Below are positions 1 through 15,069 of a stretch of DNA of 64,000 nucleotides, one piece after another; within the stretch, counting starts at the first letter, position 1; each line of letters begins with the position of its first letter. Below the pieces are notes generated by a model that worked only from the letters and a program-made list of their open reading frames with translations, was not told the DNA's origin and searched no databases. Made by a program: the position numbers and the translations under genes. The DNA comes from Letharia columbiana (Eukaryota > Ascomycota > Lecanoromycetes > Lecanorales > Parmeliaceae). Where the stretch lies: the NCBI RefSeq assembly GCF_014066305.1, contig NW_023501085.1, positions 124,001 through 188,000 on the forward strand. Reading direction: 5' to 3'.

Positions 1-253
1 CCATAGCAAAGGAGAAAGCTGCACCCCTCGAAAACCGCTCGGGGTAGTATAGCTCTGAAGAAGAACCCCAGTTCAACAGGCGCAAGAGGCCGGCGACGGT
101 CTTGAATGTGGGAAGCGGCATGTCCAAAGGGTACCTCTTGTATCTCAGACCAGACCCAGAGCAGCCAACCTTCGGCTGCCTCAAACTTTTCCAATCAAAT
201 AGTCCACTATCTAGACGATTGTCTTTGTCGCTTAAATAGCTATATCCCTATAA
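1..253 (-). CDS. unidentified partial reading frame at the left edge
   Basis: A minus-strand frame is open from about 253 down to base 1 and runs off the window. It has a balanced, protein-like composition; one segment reads RYKRYPLDMPLPTFKTVAG and another LLRLLNWGSSSEL. The only in-frame methionine seen near the start is at 119-121, and a TAG lies just upstream of the open stretch. I do not recognise the family. It could be an exon of a host gene whose upstream part was destroyed by RIP, or part of a transposon; the neighbouring sequence at 250-600 is AT-rich. Confidence 0.25.
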
Positions 254-616
254 TTTAAATCATAGCGACGGCGAGGTGGCAATAGCGAGACGATCGTTAT
301 GATCTATAGTGTATTGGCCTTTATGGCCTAAAGCATATTTGCTACTCCCTGAAATAATAACTTTAAACTTTTTCTCGTAGACACTTTTAGTGTCCGATTG
401 TGGTATTGAGCTAAATCTCGTGTAGTAGACCTGCGGATGCAGGTAATAGGGGTATTAATGTGGGGCAATAGCCCGGGAAGGTGCTTGAAGTAATGGTGTG
501 GGGTGCTGAGAGGTGGTGTGATGGATTCGTGGTTTTGGCGCATTGCGGAACGGTTGTTGCTGGTTAGGGGAAGGAGGAGAAATTTATTACTACTGCTGTA
601 GGCAAGGTCTATACCG

Positions 617-1690
617 TTATTGCTTCTTTATAGCCTTCTCTACAGCCTTTTCCTTGGCTATAATAACCTTTGCCTCTTTAAACGATAATGCCTTTGAGGT
701 TATATATGCCTTAGTCTGATTAAGCCGATGACCATAGCTAAGGTATTTAAAATATCGACCTTCTTTCTTTAGCTAATCCTTTAGCTGTTCCGAATAGAGT
801 AATGAGTTTAATTTGAACTCCTATTTATTAATCTCTTTCACATTTATATACATAGCTTTTAATTAACGAAGGTCTTAATTAGTCTTTTATAAATACTTAA
901 TAACTAAGCGAAAGAAAGATAATAAGATATCGGCGATTCGTAATCGAAGCTTAAGAGTAATGAGTCTTCGTAGTATAGCGATCTTATGACTTTCGCTATA
1001 GTTTAATAGCGTAATAATAGCTGAAAATCGAGTATAGAACTCGTTAAATGCCTTCTTCTTTTTTATAATAAACGCCGGGTTATAAAGTAGAGTATTATTC
1101 TTTATTAGCTTATCGTAATCATTAAACATATTATAAAGCTCTAAAATTATCTCTTTTATAATATTATAGAGATTCTCGCTTAGTAAATCTACTCGTATCT
1201 TAAGTATATCGAATATAATTAACTTATAGTAGTCTCGAATATAGTTTATTTTATCTTTTCACTGGGAAATAATATAGCACTTTGCCGAAACTTGAAGTTT
1301 AGATGGAATCGCCACTCGTCCTACTTCTCTTTTTTATCATAGAAGTAAGGCACATTAGAGTATTTCTTATTATTCTCGATAATAAGGATAGTAGGGATAG
1401 GCGTCCCAGTCTTGATAACTTTTAATTTGATTGGTTGTTTATTTATATCGAAATCCAGAGGCTTTGTTGAAGTAACCGTTTCTTCTTTAATAGTTAAGGC
1501 CTGAATTTTGGCTTATAATTCCGTGTTCGTAGTAGTGAGAGTCTTTATATTGGAACGATGAAGGTCCCGTGACTCTCGAAGTCGTGTTACGGTTGTGTTG
1601 AGATTCTGAATAGTAGTGTTAAGGTCACGAATCTGGGTTTAATAATGCTGAATCGTTAATGATGATTTAGGACGGGTTTCTTCTTAATCT
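617..1690 (-). pseudogene. retrotransposon Gag polyprotein, lightly RIP-damaged
   Basis: Reading the minus strand from about 1690 to the stop at 617-619 gives one nearly continuous frame. It begins with a coiled-coil-like stretch (TQIRDLNTTIQNLNTTV and following), then a capsid-like core with the FNEFYTRFSAIITLLNYSE motif near 1040. It ends with a zinc-knuckle-like sequence near 740, where two of the CCHC cysteines appear as tyrosine, as expected from TGC to TAC transitions. Only a few stops interrupt it, each explicable as CAA to TAA or TGG to TAG. It packages element RNA in Ty3/Gypsy-type retrotransposons. No pol or LTR was recognised beside it, so this is a fragment. An uninterrupted piece covers 887-1129. 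Confidence 0.7.
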
Positions 1691-1719
1691 GAGTCTATAA
1701 CGGATTAGGTGGAGATCTC

Positions 1720-1988
1720 TCCACTGATGTAGGCAGGTAACAGGTAAGGTAAGCGAGAGATAGTCGAAATATCTCCCCGCAGAGGCAGGGTAGGCAGGCA
1801 GGCAGGGAATCGTCCGAATATCTTCTCCACAACAAGGCGATTGAGTAGTCGATATTCGAGAGATCCCCGTAGAGGCAGGGCAGGCAGGCAGGCAGGCAGG
1901 TAGGCAGGCAGGGAATCGTTCGGATATCTCCTCCACAACAAGGCGATTGAGTAGTCGATATTCGAGAGATCTCCGCAGGGCAGGGCGG

Positions 1989-2032
<44 letters not shown>

Positions 2033-2140
2033 TAGGCAGGCAGGGAATCGTTCGGATATCTCCTCCACAACAAGGCGATTGAGTAGTCGATATTCGAGAG
2101 ATCTCCGCAGGGCAGGGTAGGCAGGCAGGCAGGAGCAGGC
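1720..2140. repeat. GGCA/CAGG microsatellite embedded in a 106-132 bp minisatellite
   Basis: A core beginning GAATCGTTCGGATATCTCC occurs at 1807, 1913 and 2045. Copies are separated by runs of the tetranucleotide GGCA (CAGG), which lengthen from copy to copy: about 4, 8 and 14 units. A shorter degenerate copy lies near 1750. The open frames across it are low-complexity by-products of the repeat (CLPA repeats), not a gene. The block is GC-rich between two RIP-affected regions. Confidence 0.85.
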
Positions 2141-2345
2141 AGGCAACAATAGCTTAGCTCACGGCTATATTAAATAGTTAATATTATGTCAGGGAATGAA
2201 CCGTATATCGAATAATGATATTAGTGGTGTCATATGAATGGAATATTAACTATAAAGGTTGCTAAGTAACATGTGTGCCGAAGTTATCAGAGTGCCAAGC
2301 CGCTAAGGAGCTAGCCCGAATGGAGCCTAGCGCAAGTCTGGAGAA

Positions 2346-5300
2346 GGAATGTCGATTGAAATTATGATAGATAGATATATTAATAGAAGCTTTTAATAGC
2401 GGTCTGAAAAGAATACTAGTAGAAGAGATTCTTAAGTATTTAATAACTCGTATATTAATCGAACTTTTAGTCTTTGATAGACGCTAATTTTATTTTAATT
2501 CGATATAAAGAGAATTCTTACGAAGCACCGCTTCTAGTAGTTTATTATAGATCTCGACTATTTCTATACTCTTAGAAGTATTAGAAGAGCTATATAAAAC
2601 GACAATATCTTTAAATCTTAAGAATTCTTTTAATTTATTATTAAAGAAATATTAATCGCGATTAAGATAGTAGATATAAGACTTTCTATATATAGTAAAG
2701 AATAATTTAAAATATTAAATAATATTCTTTATATTAATAAATATAGTAATAAAGAGAATTATAAACTTACTTATATAGTAAACTTTTATAAATATAAAAG
2801 TAGATTCTACTTTAGTAATTTTAAGTAGATTTATAAAATTTATTCTTATAAGCTAAAAAGAATATATAACTTTAATAGAATATAAAGACTAAGATCTAGT
2901 AGTAGGTTTATACTTAATATATTTAAGATACTCGATAATATACTTTTTAATATCTTATATTTTTCTAGGTTAATAATAGCTATATAGTCTTATTAGAATA
3001 TTAATCTTAGTCTAATATCTATTTTTATTATAAACTTCTTAAAATATCGTAAATATCTTTTCTTTCGATATATAAGATAAATATATATCTTCTCGAAAGA
3101 TTTATAGAATATATTATATTATTTAATATTTAAAAGCTTTTCGAAGTAGCGTAATAATAAGAGTTAAAGATTCTACGATAAGAAATTTATAGATTTTATT
3201 AAATTAGATATTACTACGATAAACTTTAATTTAAATCTTAATATTCTTATTAATCTTATCGAAGACTTTTATAGATAATTTTATAGTTTTTATAGTAGAA
3301 ATAGCTTTTAGTAAGAAAGAAGAAATATTATATAGCGTACTTCTATTAATAACTTTAAGTTATTTCGATTTAATAAGTGCTACTAAAAACGAATTAAATT
3401 TATCCTTATTATTCTTCTAGATCTATTTCGGGCTATAATTCTTTAATTTCTATTATACTCGTATAATTATAATATTCTCTAAGTATTTAATATCGAATAA
3501 GGTTCTCGATAAGCCGTTAATAGCTTTATTTCGAGGCCTCGATATATACTAAATAGTAAGATTTAAATAATAAAGTTTATTAGCTTAATATTTATAAATT
3601 TCCTTATAAAGATCTAAGTCGAAAAAGTACGTAAAAGACTTATAATTAGTATATATTATAGTAAACTAATACGAGTACTTATATAAGTAATTATACTTCT
3701 TATAAAATATAATAATAGCGTAGAGTTCTCGCTTATAAGTAAAGTACTTCTTCTAAATAGAATTAAAAGTAAACGAATTATATAAGATAAATACTTTCTT
3801 ATTCTTTTCTATTATAATAGACTTTTAAGATTATAAAGTTTTTAATAAAGTAGCTTCTTATAATATAAGGATATAGTATTATATAATAATATATCTAGCT
3901 ATAAAATTAAAAGTATTAATATATATATAAATAATTCGATTTAAATTAATATTATATATATTTATTCTTATAGTATATTTAATACGTAGAATCTCGAAGA
4001 ATAGCTATTCTATTTAAATTTACTATTATTTTATCTTTTCTATAAGTCTAAAAAGAGATCTTATAATTTTCGTAAAGTTTTTTATTTATCAACGCGTAAT
4101 ATCGATAGTTTCTAAGAAATCTTGAACTTTCGATTAATCTAAAGAAATAAATTACTTAACTACTTTAATAATCCATTTTTTAAAAATATAAATATATTTT
4201 TTAATAATATAAGTTATACTAAAGATCTTAATTAATAATATAAATAGTTATAGTTTCTTAAAGAATAAGAGTAATTTAATTTACTCGACTCTAGAAAAGA
4301 AGTAATATTATAGAAAAGAAAATAAATCCTCGAAATTATAAAAGCTATTAAAGAAATTATTTATATAAAATATAAGAGGTAGTAAAATCTTAGAATTCGG
4401 CGAATATAGTAAAGAAGGTTTTAAAGAAATAGAATTAAATACTTTATAAGCTAGCTTCGTTATAATAAAGTCTATAAATTATAATCTCTATTATATTCTT
4501 ATAAGCTATATCTAATTAATATCTAAAATAATAAAAATAAAATAGTATTTATTATTAGAATATAGAGATATTATAAAATACGTATACTTTAAATTAGCTA
4601 AGAATAAGTATTTATAATATAAATTAAATAGATAATTATAAACTTTCGAGCTTAGCTCGAGATAAGCTTTTAGAAAAAACTCTATAACTTGTAAATAATT
4701 AAAAGTTATTCGAAATTCGTTAGTAAGTTTTAGATTTTTAACTTTATCTATTATAATAGCTTATATATTCTATAGAGATAAGCGTTTATTCGTAGATTTA
4801 ATAAGTTTATAGATATCATCTTCGAGATCGTTTTAAATAAGCTTTTTTAATTATTATTCTATATAAAAAAGCTAGCGCTTCTAAGATTTCGAGAAAATAA
4901 ACTTCGTATTAGATATAATATATACTCGATATATAATAAGATTCGTATAAGATAGATCTCTTAGATCTTCTTTATTAAGATATTTATATTAATATAGTAA
5001 TTATAATATCTATAATCTTTACTCTACTATAATAATAAGCGATTTAAAAATTAATTTTAATTTTAGCTTATTAATCTATTCTTCGAGTTCTAGTAATAAG
5101 AAATATTATAAAAGACTTTAATAAATTATTCTTCTAGTAGAAAATACTTACTTAAGAGATATCTATAAAAATAATAATACTAATATTTTCGAAGTATTAA
5201 AAATTTTAATAGATTAATCTAAAAAGTTTATAATAATTACTTACTTTAATAAGAAAAAAGAATTAAAAACTTTAAAGATAATAATAAAGATATTTAAGGG

Positions 5301-8216
5301 GCTTAAATTCTTAAGATAAGCTTTTATAAGCTTTAGTAATTTAATATTCTATTTAAGATAGACTTAATTTACTAAAAATTCTAATACTTAATCTCTTTAA
5401 TATCTAATAAATTATTTTTAGAATTAGAAGAATTATTAGATTTTAAAAAATTAATTTTCTTAAAAAAAGTCTTTAGCTTATTTTATTTAATAGCCTTCGA
5501 GATAGTTATAGCGAACTTAGAATATATTAATAAATTATAATCTTTATAAAAAATTATTTTCGAACCTATAATTCTTCGAATTTTCTTATTTTTCGATTTA
5601 TCTCTTAGGAAAATAATAGAAAAATAAATTAAAATAAAAGCATTTATAGTTTAAAGCTATAAAATCTTAAGGATTAAATTAAGATATTTAGATTTCTCTA
5701 ATTTCGTAATAAATATAACTTTCGAAGTTATAAAGCATCGAATGTTTCTCTAGATTTCTTTTATATTAATTATAAATTACACTTAATATTCTAGCACGAT
5801 ATTACGATAATTCGTTATATATATAAAAAGACTTTTAAATTTAATCTTCGAAAGTAAATAAAGATATAAGTCTAGAAGGCGTATTAATCTAGAAAATATT
5901 ATATTTATATTAAAATCTTAATTCGTCTAAGTATAAGATTTCTTAAGACTAACGTCGAATTTATTCTATTTTCTTATAATAATAAAAATATGAAACGCTT
6001 TATTTACACTTATAAGAGAGCTTAGAAAGTATATATACTTCTTAGCTTTTATAGTAGAAATATTAATTTAAAATATAAATACTAACGTAGTAAGATTTTT
6101 TAGAGATATAAATATTTAAGATATAGATATAGAAGAAAATATTAATATAAGTTAATAGATTTATAAATACTCTAAAGATAATATAGATATCTATAGAATT
6201 TATTAAATAAAAGTAAGTTAAAAGCTAATTAAAGGTATTTATATAGTATTTATAATAGACTTCGAAGTTTATTTCTTAAGAACTCGAGTATAAAGATACT
6301 TTAACTTCTTATATATAGTAGATAATTATATTATAAGATCTATTATATTTATATTAATTTTAATACTCTTAAATATATATTAAATCGATATAAGAGAATT
6401 ATATTCTAATTTATTAAATAGATTTATTAAAGATTAAGATTTTACTTTTTTATTAACTCGCTTCTTATTCTTATATTTAGAACGCTTTTCTTTTAAAGTA
6501 GCTTAAAATAGATATAACTAATTTTAGAAAGAAGATCCTTAATCTATAATTATCGAAGATTATTATAAATTTATTTAAGTAGAAACTTATAATAAATAAA
6601 AAGAAATATCGAAATTTAGATTAATATTAGACTACTTTTATTAATATTAAGATATTTAAAATTATTATAATATAAATTATTATAATTAAATAAGTATTAA
6701 TTAAGATCTCTTAGATTACTTTTCTTATTATTATTAAAATATCGATATCGATATTAATACTAATACTTCTTTTATATAAGCTTATTTATTAGACTCTAAT
6801 TTTTTATTAAGAAAAGCTTTAGCGATTTTTATATTAGCGAAATGAGATTAATTTAGTCTCGCTATTTCGAACTATACTAAATTAAAATAAGAAGAAATAT
6901 AAGAATTTATAAAACTTAAAAGTATTATTTAACTTAATCTAGTAGAAGAAGAAGAAGAAGAAGAAGAAGAAGCTATAAAAGACTTCGGCGAAGAGATAAT
7001 TCTATAAGATCTAGAAGATCTATTAAACTTCTTAAACTTAACGAAAGTAAAATTTAACTATAGATTATTCTTGAAAATAAGTATTTTTAAATATAACTAT
7101 TCTTAGATAGATAGTAAAGTACTTTTATAATAAAAAGAGATATAATTTTTAATATTATATTTAATATATAGCTAATTATCTTTTTTATAAGATTAATAAA
7201 TTATATTATTAATATAAGAGTTTTTCGAAGTACTATAATTAAATATATCTTTTAAGATAAATTAATAATTACGAAAGTAATTATTAATTATAGAATTCGA
7301 AGATTTACTTCTATTAGCGTTTTTTTTATTAAGATTCTAAATTAAAATCGAAGCTAAAGCTAAAACTAGAACTTTATATAAAAAATAATAATACTCTAAG
7401 AATTAAAATTATATAAAATATTAAGATTTCGTAAAAGCCTCTAGTAGCTACTTTAATAGATTTATATAAAAGAATTAAGATTAATAATATAAAGACTTTA
7501 AAGTTTTAATAGTTTAATAAGAAGTAAATAAGAAAGCTATCTACTACTTCGATAAATTTTATTTTATAAGAGATTTATAAAATTATAGCTAGTTAAATCT
7601 CGATTCTTAATTTAAAAGCTTTTAGATTTCGACGTTAATATATTATACTTTTTTTATAAGATTATAAATTATATATAGAGATTTATTAAAAGATATTATA
7701 TCTTTTATTACTTTCTTTTAAATCTTTTAATTATTTAATTTTTTAATAAAAGTATAAAGAATAATATTAAGTATAATAGATTTAAGAAGATTAAAGATAA
7801 TACTAAAGATAGTAGCGGGCTTATTCTTAATTTTAATTCTCTATATTAAATTAATAATACGCTTAAAGTAGAAAGTAAGAAATTCTTTAAAATATTAATA
7901 TAGATTTATAATCTCGATATTAAATAAGATCGCATTTACTTTTATAGTTTTTAAGAGAAATTTTTTATAGAATATAGTCTAAAACTATTAGATTATTTAT
8001 TAAGAATCGATATACTTTACTTTAATAAGAAGTTAAATAACTTTTAAATAACTTTTTAATTACTCGAAAGTATCGTCGATAAGAAGTATATTAAGATATT
8101 TTAGATACTTAACTAAAGGAAAACAACTTTCTTTATCTTAATAATTCTTTATATTAAAATTAAACTTTTAAAGTTACTTTAATATTAATATATTAGTAAT
8201 TTTTAAGAAATTATTA
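2346..8216 (-). mobile_element. older Gypsy-type retrotransposon, minus strand, heavily RIP-mutated
   Basis: The stretch is extremely AT-rich, and CA and TG dinucleotides are almost absent. On the minus strand two retroelement domains are still legible. Around 4230-4830 there is a reverse transcriptase: an aligned stretch ends at a YINN box at about 4353-4367 in place of the catalytic YxDD. Around 2370-2780 there is integrase-like sequence with the pattern FNNKLKEFLRFKDI followed by LLEAVLRKNSL. The order on the minus strand (RT, then INT) fits Ty3/Gypsy. Dense stops show it is dead. It appears to be the host of the younger Gypsy insertion at 8222-15233, and its upstream part probably continues at 15239-15830. 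I could not identify its LTRs. A (GAA)n run lies at 6945-6972. Confidence 0.6.
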
Positions 8217-8221
8217 TATAT

Positions 8222-8385
8222 TATTACGAGCGTATTCTTAATATACCTCTTAGCCCTATAACTAGCGGGCCTTAACGAAGATATTCTCTATTATATTATA
8301 TCTTCTTTTCACCTATATAATTCGATATCTTAGTTATCTTATTAAATATATCTATATTAATATTATATCTATACTAGTTCTAATA
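8222..8385 (+). repeat. 5' LTR of the Gypsy element at 8222-15233
   Basis: This repeat aligns without gaps to 15070-15233. It starts TATTACGAGCG, consistent with an original TG start, and ends TTCTAATA, consistent with an original CA end. Most differences from the other LTR are transitions (for example CTTAACG here against CTTGGCG there), as RIP would leave. Confidence 0.88.
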
Positions 8386-11300
8386 CTATAACTAAGATTA
8401 ATCTACTTATTTCATTTATATTAATAAACGAATTTAAAGAAACGCGCTAATAGGGGCTTTAGTAAGAAATTAAGTTAAGTTATTATATCTCTAAATAAGC
8501 CTATTAGATAGATAAATCGATTTTAAAGAGTCTAAAAGAAATAGCGAAACGGTCTCGATAAATAGTAGTTAAGAGATAAAGAAGATATTAGACTATTTAT
8601 ATAACTAGCGAATCGAAAGAAATAGCTAATACTATCTTATATTTTTATATTCAAAATATATACTAGTAATATTACTTACAACTTTATATACTATAACGTC
8701 TAGAGTTTTAACGAGACTTTAATTAGATAAAAAATAGCCGAGTTATAGCTAATTAAAGATATTATTCTTCGAAACTTTCTTATATATAACTTCTCTATAA
8801 AATAAGAAATCCCCTAAGCGGAGTAAGTGTATTTGAAAAGCTACTATTTAAAGTATTTACAGTTTTCTTAACGTCTTAAATAATTAAGAAATAAGTATAT
8901 TAAACCTTCGCAAAGAAATAACCTTATCTTAGACTTTATAGTGAAATTTTTTTTATTCTTAATATCGAATAATTTCGATACGCCTTAAAGAGGCTTTACT
9001 ATTCTCTAGTACATCTAATATTTCTAATATCTATTCTTTTAAAGTATTTAAACTCCTCTTTACTTTATTTTAAATCTTTCTTTCTTCTTTCTTATAGCGA
9101 AGTTTAATATTAAAAAAATAAATTAAATTAAGATCTTATTAGAGTAAACTAAGTTTTAATAAGTATTAGTTCTATTAGATAATATCTCTAACGAGGTAAA
9201 CTTAATAAATACGCCTTAGAATATCACTAATAGTCTATAATTATAATATTAAATTAAGTATTAATTCGACGAATTTATAACTATATTAAATAAAATTCGT
9301 TAGAAGCGAGACGATTTTTAAAAGATTATTATTTAATATTATGTCGCTATAATAGAAAAGAACCTAACTATAAATAATTTATATTAGACTTATAGAATAA
9401 TTAAGAAGATAAATTAACTAATTCGAGATTTCTAGAAGAATATAACTTCTCTATAATGAAAAGTTAATAATCTTAAGATATAGTTAATAAAAGATTTATA
9501 GCTATTATCAATCGAGGAGAAACGTACACCTAGATATTTAAAAGAGAAATTAATTAAGATCTTAAATCTATCTCTATTTATCGATAATAATAATCTTATC
9601 TAAAACGACTAGTTCTTTAGAATAGAATAGAAATTTAAGATTAATAGCGATTATTATCTTATTAAGAACTTTAAGATAGTTTATATAATCTTATAACTCG
9701 GTAATAAGACTATATAATATACAATATATAGAAGACTTCGAAACTCTATTAATTCGTATTAATCTTTTATTAAGATTATAAACGAGTTAACTAATATCTA
9801 TAAGAACTTAAATCGACGTAGTAATATATTATATAATATATATACTCTATAATAAAAGACTTAACCCTTTATTAACTTCTATTTAAACTTTATTTAATTA
9901 AGCACTATTCTTAACTATAATAAAACTCTTATACTAGAGAATTATCTTTCTAAGAAACTAAGAAAAAAATTAAAGAAGATATAATAGATTATAGGAGGTT
10001 TTACTATCTTAAAGGCTATAAAAGAATATCTTCGAAAGCTAGATAACTTATAATATACTAATTATAAGAATTTCGAGTCTATAAAAACTACTATTAAGTT
10101 AATTATAATATAAATATTAATAATAACACCCGCGACTAATATATATCTTATATCTATTATCGAGTTTAGCTTAAGTATAATCACTACGCCTCTAAATATT
10201 ATAATCGATATAAAGTCGAGAAAACTAATATACTATAACTGCGATAAGAAAGATTACTATCGAAAGAACTATATAATATCTATCTAAATCGAGGTCGATA
10301 AGAAGGCCTTCGAGGAAGTATAACTCTACGCGTTAGAAATAGATAAAGAATTCGAAATTAATAACGTCGATATCACGAGTAATAACGATTCTTTCTTAGA
10401 TTCAGAAAACGAATAGCCTCTTTTAAAGTTATAGTAAGAGGTACTTATAAAGTATACCTAATAGACTCTCTTAATAACGCTCTAGCATATCGTCCTTTTC
10501 ATATATAAATTACGCTTTCTTTATAAGAGAGAATTTACTTACTTAAGAACTCTCTTATAGATAGTAAATATATCGAGGCTTATATAATCATAAACGAGTT
10601 CTTAATTTCAGCGATATATAAGGCCTTATACCTGAAATTACTCTTATTATCACGATTTAAACTACTAAGAAAATACGACGACTAGATTATAAAACGACTA
10701 ATTATATATTATTTACTTTCTATAATAATAGTAGAAGATTATTAAGAAGAAACATATTTAATATTAATTATATTATTAAAATATAATATAATAATTAAAA
10801 AACTATAAATGAATAAATACGAGATAGTCCTTAATATGTTATGAGATAAGATACTCTTTCTATTCGGTCGATATAATTATAATAATAATTAAATATTAAT
10901 AATAAACGACCTCCCCTTCCTATCAACTTCGAATCTTCGATCACTCACATCACCTATCTCTTCACCTATTATACTAAAACGATAAAGCTCTCCTCTACTT
11001 ACTTACGATAGCGAGACTAATTCAAATATCTTCTTATTAAATAAGAATAAAAATAGTAAGAAGTCTAAGTTTATTAATATCGCTAAGATTAATATAGCGG
11101 TCTACTACTAACTAGCCCGTAAAAAAGATAATAAACTATTTATATTAATAGTGAATAAGATCTATAATAACTCGCTAATATTATATATACCTCTTATTAT
11201 CTAAATACCTCGCGATTCTTATATATTAATTAATAAACTCTATTTCTATAACTTAGAAAAGAAATATAAAAGATATTACGATTTCAATTACTCTATTTAA

Positions 11301-14300
11301 ATTAATAGTATCGACGAGATTAGTTCTAAAGAGGTAAAATATAAACTACTTATAAAGTATTACGACTATCTCGATATTTTCGATAAAGCTAAGGCGAATA
11401 TACTTTCCCTATATCGTTCTTATAACTATAAGCTAGAATTTAACGATAGCTTCGATAAAACGAAACTTTCGAAAAGTAGAATCTATTTAATATCGGGATA
11501 TAAACTAAAATAGATAAAGAAGTATCTAGATGAATATTTAAAGAAGGGATTCATAACACTAAGTCATATATTATTCGCCTTACCTATCCTATTCGCGGAA
11601 AAGTCGAATAGAGAATTATATTTTTATATAAACTATCGAAAGCTAAACGCTATTATTAAAAGAAATTAATATCTAATTTCATTAATAGATAAGATTTTAA
11701 TAAGAATTTAGAAATATAAATACCTTACTCAATTAGATATTATAGTCATATTTAATAAACTACGTATATACCTCAATAGCGAGGATTTTACTACTTTTAT
11801 TACCTCTCTTAAAGTATATAAATATTAGATCCTCCTCTTCGATTTAACTAACGATCTAGTTATATATTAATAATATATAAATAATATTCTATTCGAGTAT
11901 CTAAACGATTTCTACTAGATCTACCTCGATAATATACTCATCTATAATAAGATAAAAAAGAAATACATCTAATACGTTAGATAAATTCTCTAGAAATTAA
12001 AAGATATCGGCCTTTAGATGAATATTCTTAAATACGAATTCCACGTTTAGAAAACTAAATTTTTAGGCTTATTAATATCTATAGACGGGTTATAAATAAA
12101 CTCTATTAAAATCTAGACTATTATCGAGTAAATTACACCTATTAATCTTAAAGAGGTATAAGCCTTTATCGAATTTTATAATTTTTATCGACGGTTTATT
12201 AGAGACTTTTCTAAAATAGTTAAATTTATAATAAAACTCATCGTAAAAGAGATTATATTTAATTAATCCCTAGTATATCAAGAGATCTTTTATTTTCTAA
12301 AAGTCGCTGTTACGAAAGTCTTAATTCTATATTATTTCGATAGAATAAAAAACGTCGTTCTAAAGATTAACTCTTTCGATTACGTTAATAAAGATATTCT
12401 TTTCTAATATAATAATAAGAGAGTACTTTACTTAATAGTCTTCTATAGTAAAAATCTTACTCTAGTCGAGTATAACTATTAGATCTACGATAAGAAGTTA
12501 CTAATTATTATTCGCTATCTTAAATACTAACGTTCTAAACTAAAATATATTAATATTTCTATTAAGATCTTTACGGACTATAAAGACTTAATATATTTCG
12601 TTAAAGAAAGAGACCTTAGCCGTTATTAGGCTCGCTATTTAAATATACTATCCGAATTTAATATAAAGATTATCTATCGATTAGAATCTTAGAACGTTAA
12701 GGCGAATATACTTATACGAATAATTGAATATAAATTAATCGATCTCGGAAACGAATAATTACGCTAATAGTATCAAATAATTCTTATCTCTAATCGATTA
12801 AAATTAAACGACGAATATATCGACGTATATATAATCGATAACTCTATTTATTATAAAGTAGTAGAGGCTAATAAGAAAGACGAATATTATACGAAAATTC
12901 ATAAGGCTATCGCCGAAAATAAGAATAAGTTTCGAGGAATTACTCTTAGTAAATACTTTATATAAGACGAGATACTTTATTATAAAGATCGTTTATAAGT
13001 ATTTAATAATATATATATCGATATTATTTAAGAGGTATACGATTAACTATTCTACGATTATTTCGAGATAGTATATATCTATAAACTACTTAAAAGAAAA
13101 TACTATTAACGAGATATAAGGGCTATCGTAGTTATCTACGTTAAAAATTACTATATCTATTAGAGAGCTAAGACGTCTTATAATCGAGAGTATAGCTTAC
13201 TATAGTCTCTATTAATCTCATAGAAACGATAATAAGATATATTAATTAACTTCGTTATAGGCTTATCTATATTCAATAACTATAACGCTATTTAAATAGC
13301 GATCGATTAGTTTATCAAAGAACGTTACTACGTAATCTATTCTAATATCAATAAAGATACTACCGCTAAAAAGATAGTTAACTTACTACTTAAGAAAGTA
13401 TTTCGCTTATACGATCTATCGACCTTAATAATATCGAATTAAGGCTCTTAATTTATAGCTATCATATAAAAGTCTTTTTATAAAAGACTAGATATTATAG
13501 CTAAGCTATTAATAGCCTTTTATTCTAAAATCGATAAATAAATTAAATAAGCGAATTAGAATATAAAGCGTTATCTTTAAATATATTATAATTATATATA
13601 AGACGACTAGATAAAGTAGTTATCTATTATCGAGTTCGTCGATAATAATACTATCTTATCGACTACTAATATCTCATCTTTCCTTATAAATAAGAGATTT
13701 TATTCTCGAATAACTTTTAGCTCGAATATTATCGATTATAAGATTATACGTAAACGTTTTAATACTACTTAAGTTAAGAATATTATAAATTATATAAAAT
13801 AAATTCTTAAATATATTCGAAGTAATATAAACCGCGTTTAGAAGATTATAATTATATAAGCTAATAAGTATTAATAAAAGATTACTTTTTAAATAAGTAA
13901 TAAGATCTTTCTAAGTAGTAAGAATATTATCTTTAATCGCTTTTCTTATAAACTAGACTATAAGAGACTTAATTTATTCGAGATTATAGATCTTATAGAA
14001 ATCTTATATCATCTAAAACTTTCGCTAACTATAAGAATCTATAACGTCTTTCACTCTAATCTCTTAAGTCTTATAATAAATAATTTCTTACTAAGGTAAA
14101 TAAATCTTTTATCGAAGTATATTACTATTAATAGTTAAATTAAATAGATTATTAAAGAAATACTTAGCTTTAAATTAATCTATAGTCGTCTTAAATATAA
14201 AGTTAAATAAAAAGGCCTCGATAATAACTTTAATTAATATAATATAAATAGCGGTAAATTCGAAAATTGCTAGAATCTAATAAACGACTTTCATAAGCGA

Positions 14301-15069
14301 TATCTCGAAGAGTCTTATCTATAAAGGAACTAGGGCGACGAACCTTAAACAGCGATAGCGTTCTCGGGTCGAAACTATCTCGGATACCTCATTTTCAATC
14401 GAATTAAAATCATTCGATATCTTTATAATAGCCTCATTTTTTTTTTTTCAAAATCGAGAATTAATTTCTTAGATCTATATTAATTAGAAATTATCTTATA
14501 TATAATCTTTCGCGTAGACCCTCGTTATTAATATAACTCTAAAAATCTTTTAAAGCTATACTAGTATATATATAGATTACATTATCGCTATTACGAAATA
14601 TAATTAATATTAGCTAAATAATATACTATAGAGAAAACTATATTAAAGTTATTTAATATTAAATTAGAGTTTTTAACGTCTATAACTCGATTTAATTCGA
14701 GAGCTCTTAACTAATTACGTCGTATTATTTCATAGATATTCTATATACTTAAATACGAATTCGAAAATTATTATTATTTACCCCTACGCCTATAAGCATA
14801 GTTTTCGCTATATTACATCGATTTTCTTCTAGCTAGACCCTCTATATACGTATATATCTTAACTAGCGACATCGCTATAGCGTAAATATAAAAAGCTACT
14901 ATTATTCTTAATACCTCTAACGAAGAAAGATACAATACTGGAATTCCCGAATATAGTTATTTCTTTACTACTTTTATTATTTTTCAGATGTTAAGCGTAT
15001 ATATATACTCATTTTTCTATCTTTTTACTTACTAATTATAAAATATAATTTAACGAAGAAGAAAAGTAG

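Noticed and set aside
1667..2149. Open frames of 122-160 codons across the CAGG repeat
   Set aside because: The protein is a CLPA-type repeat created by the tetranucleotide; no start context or family signal.
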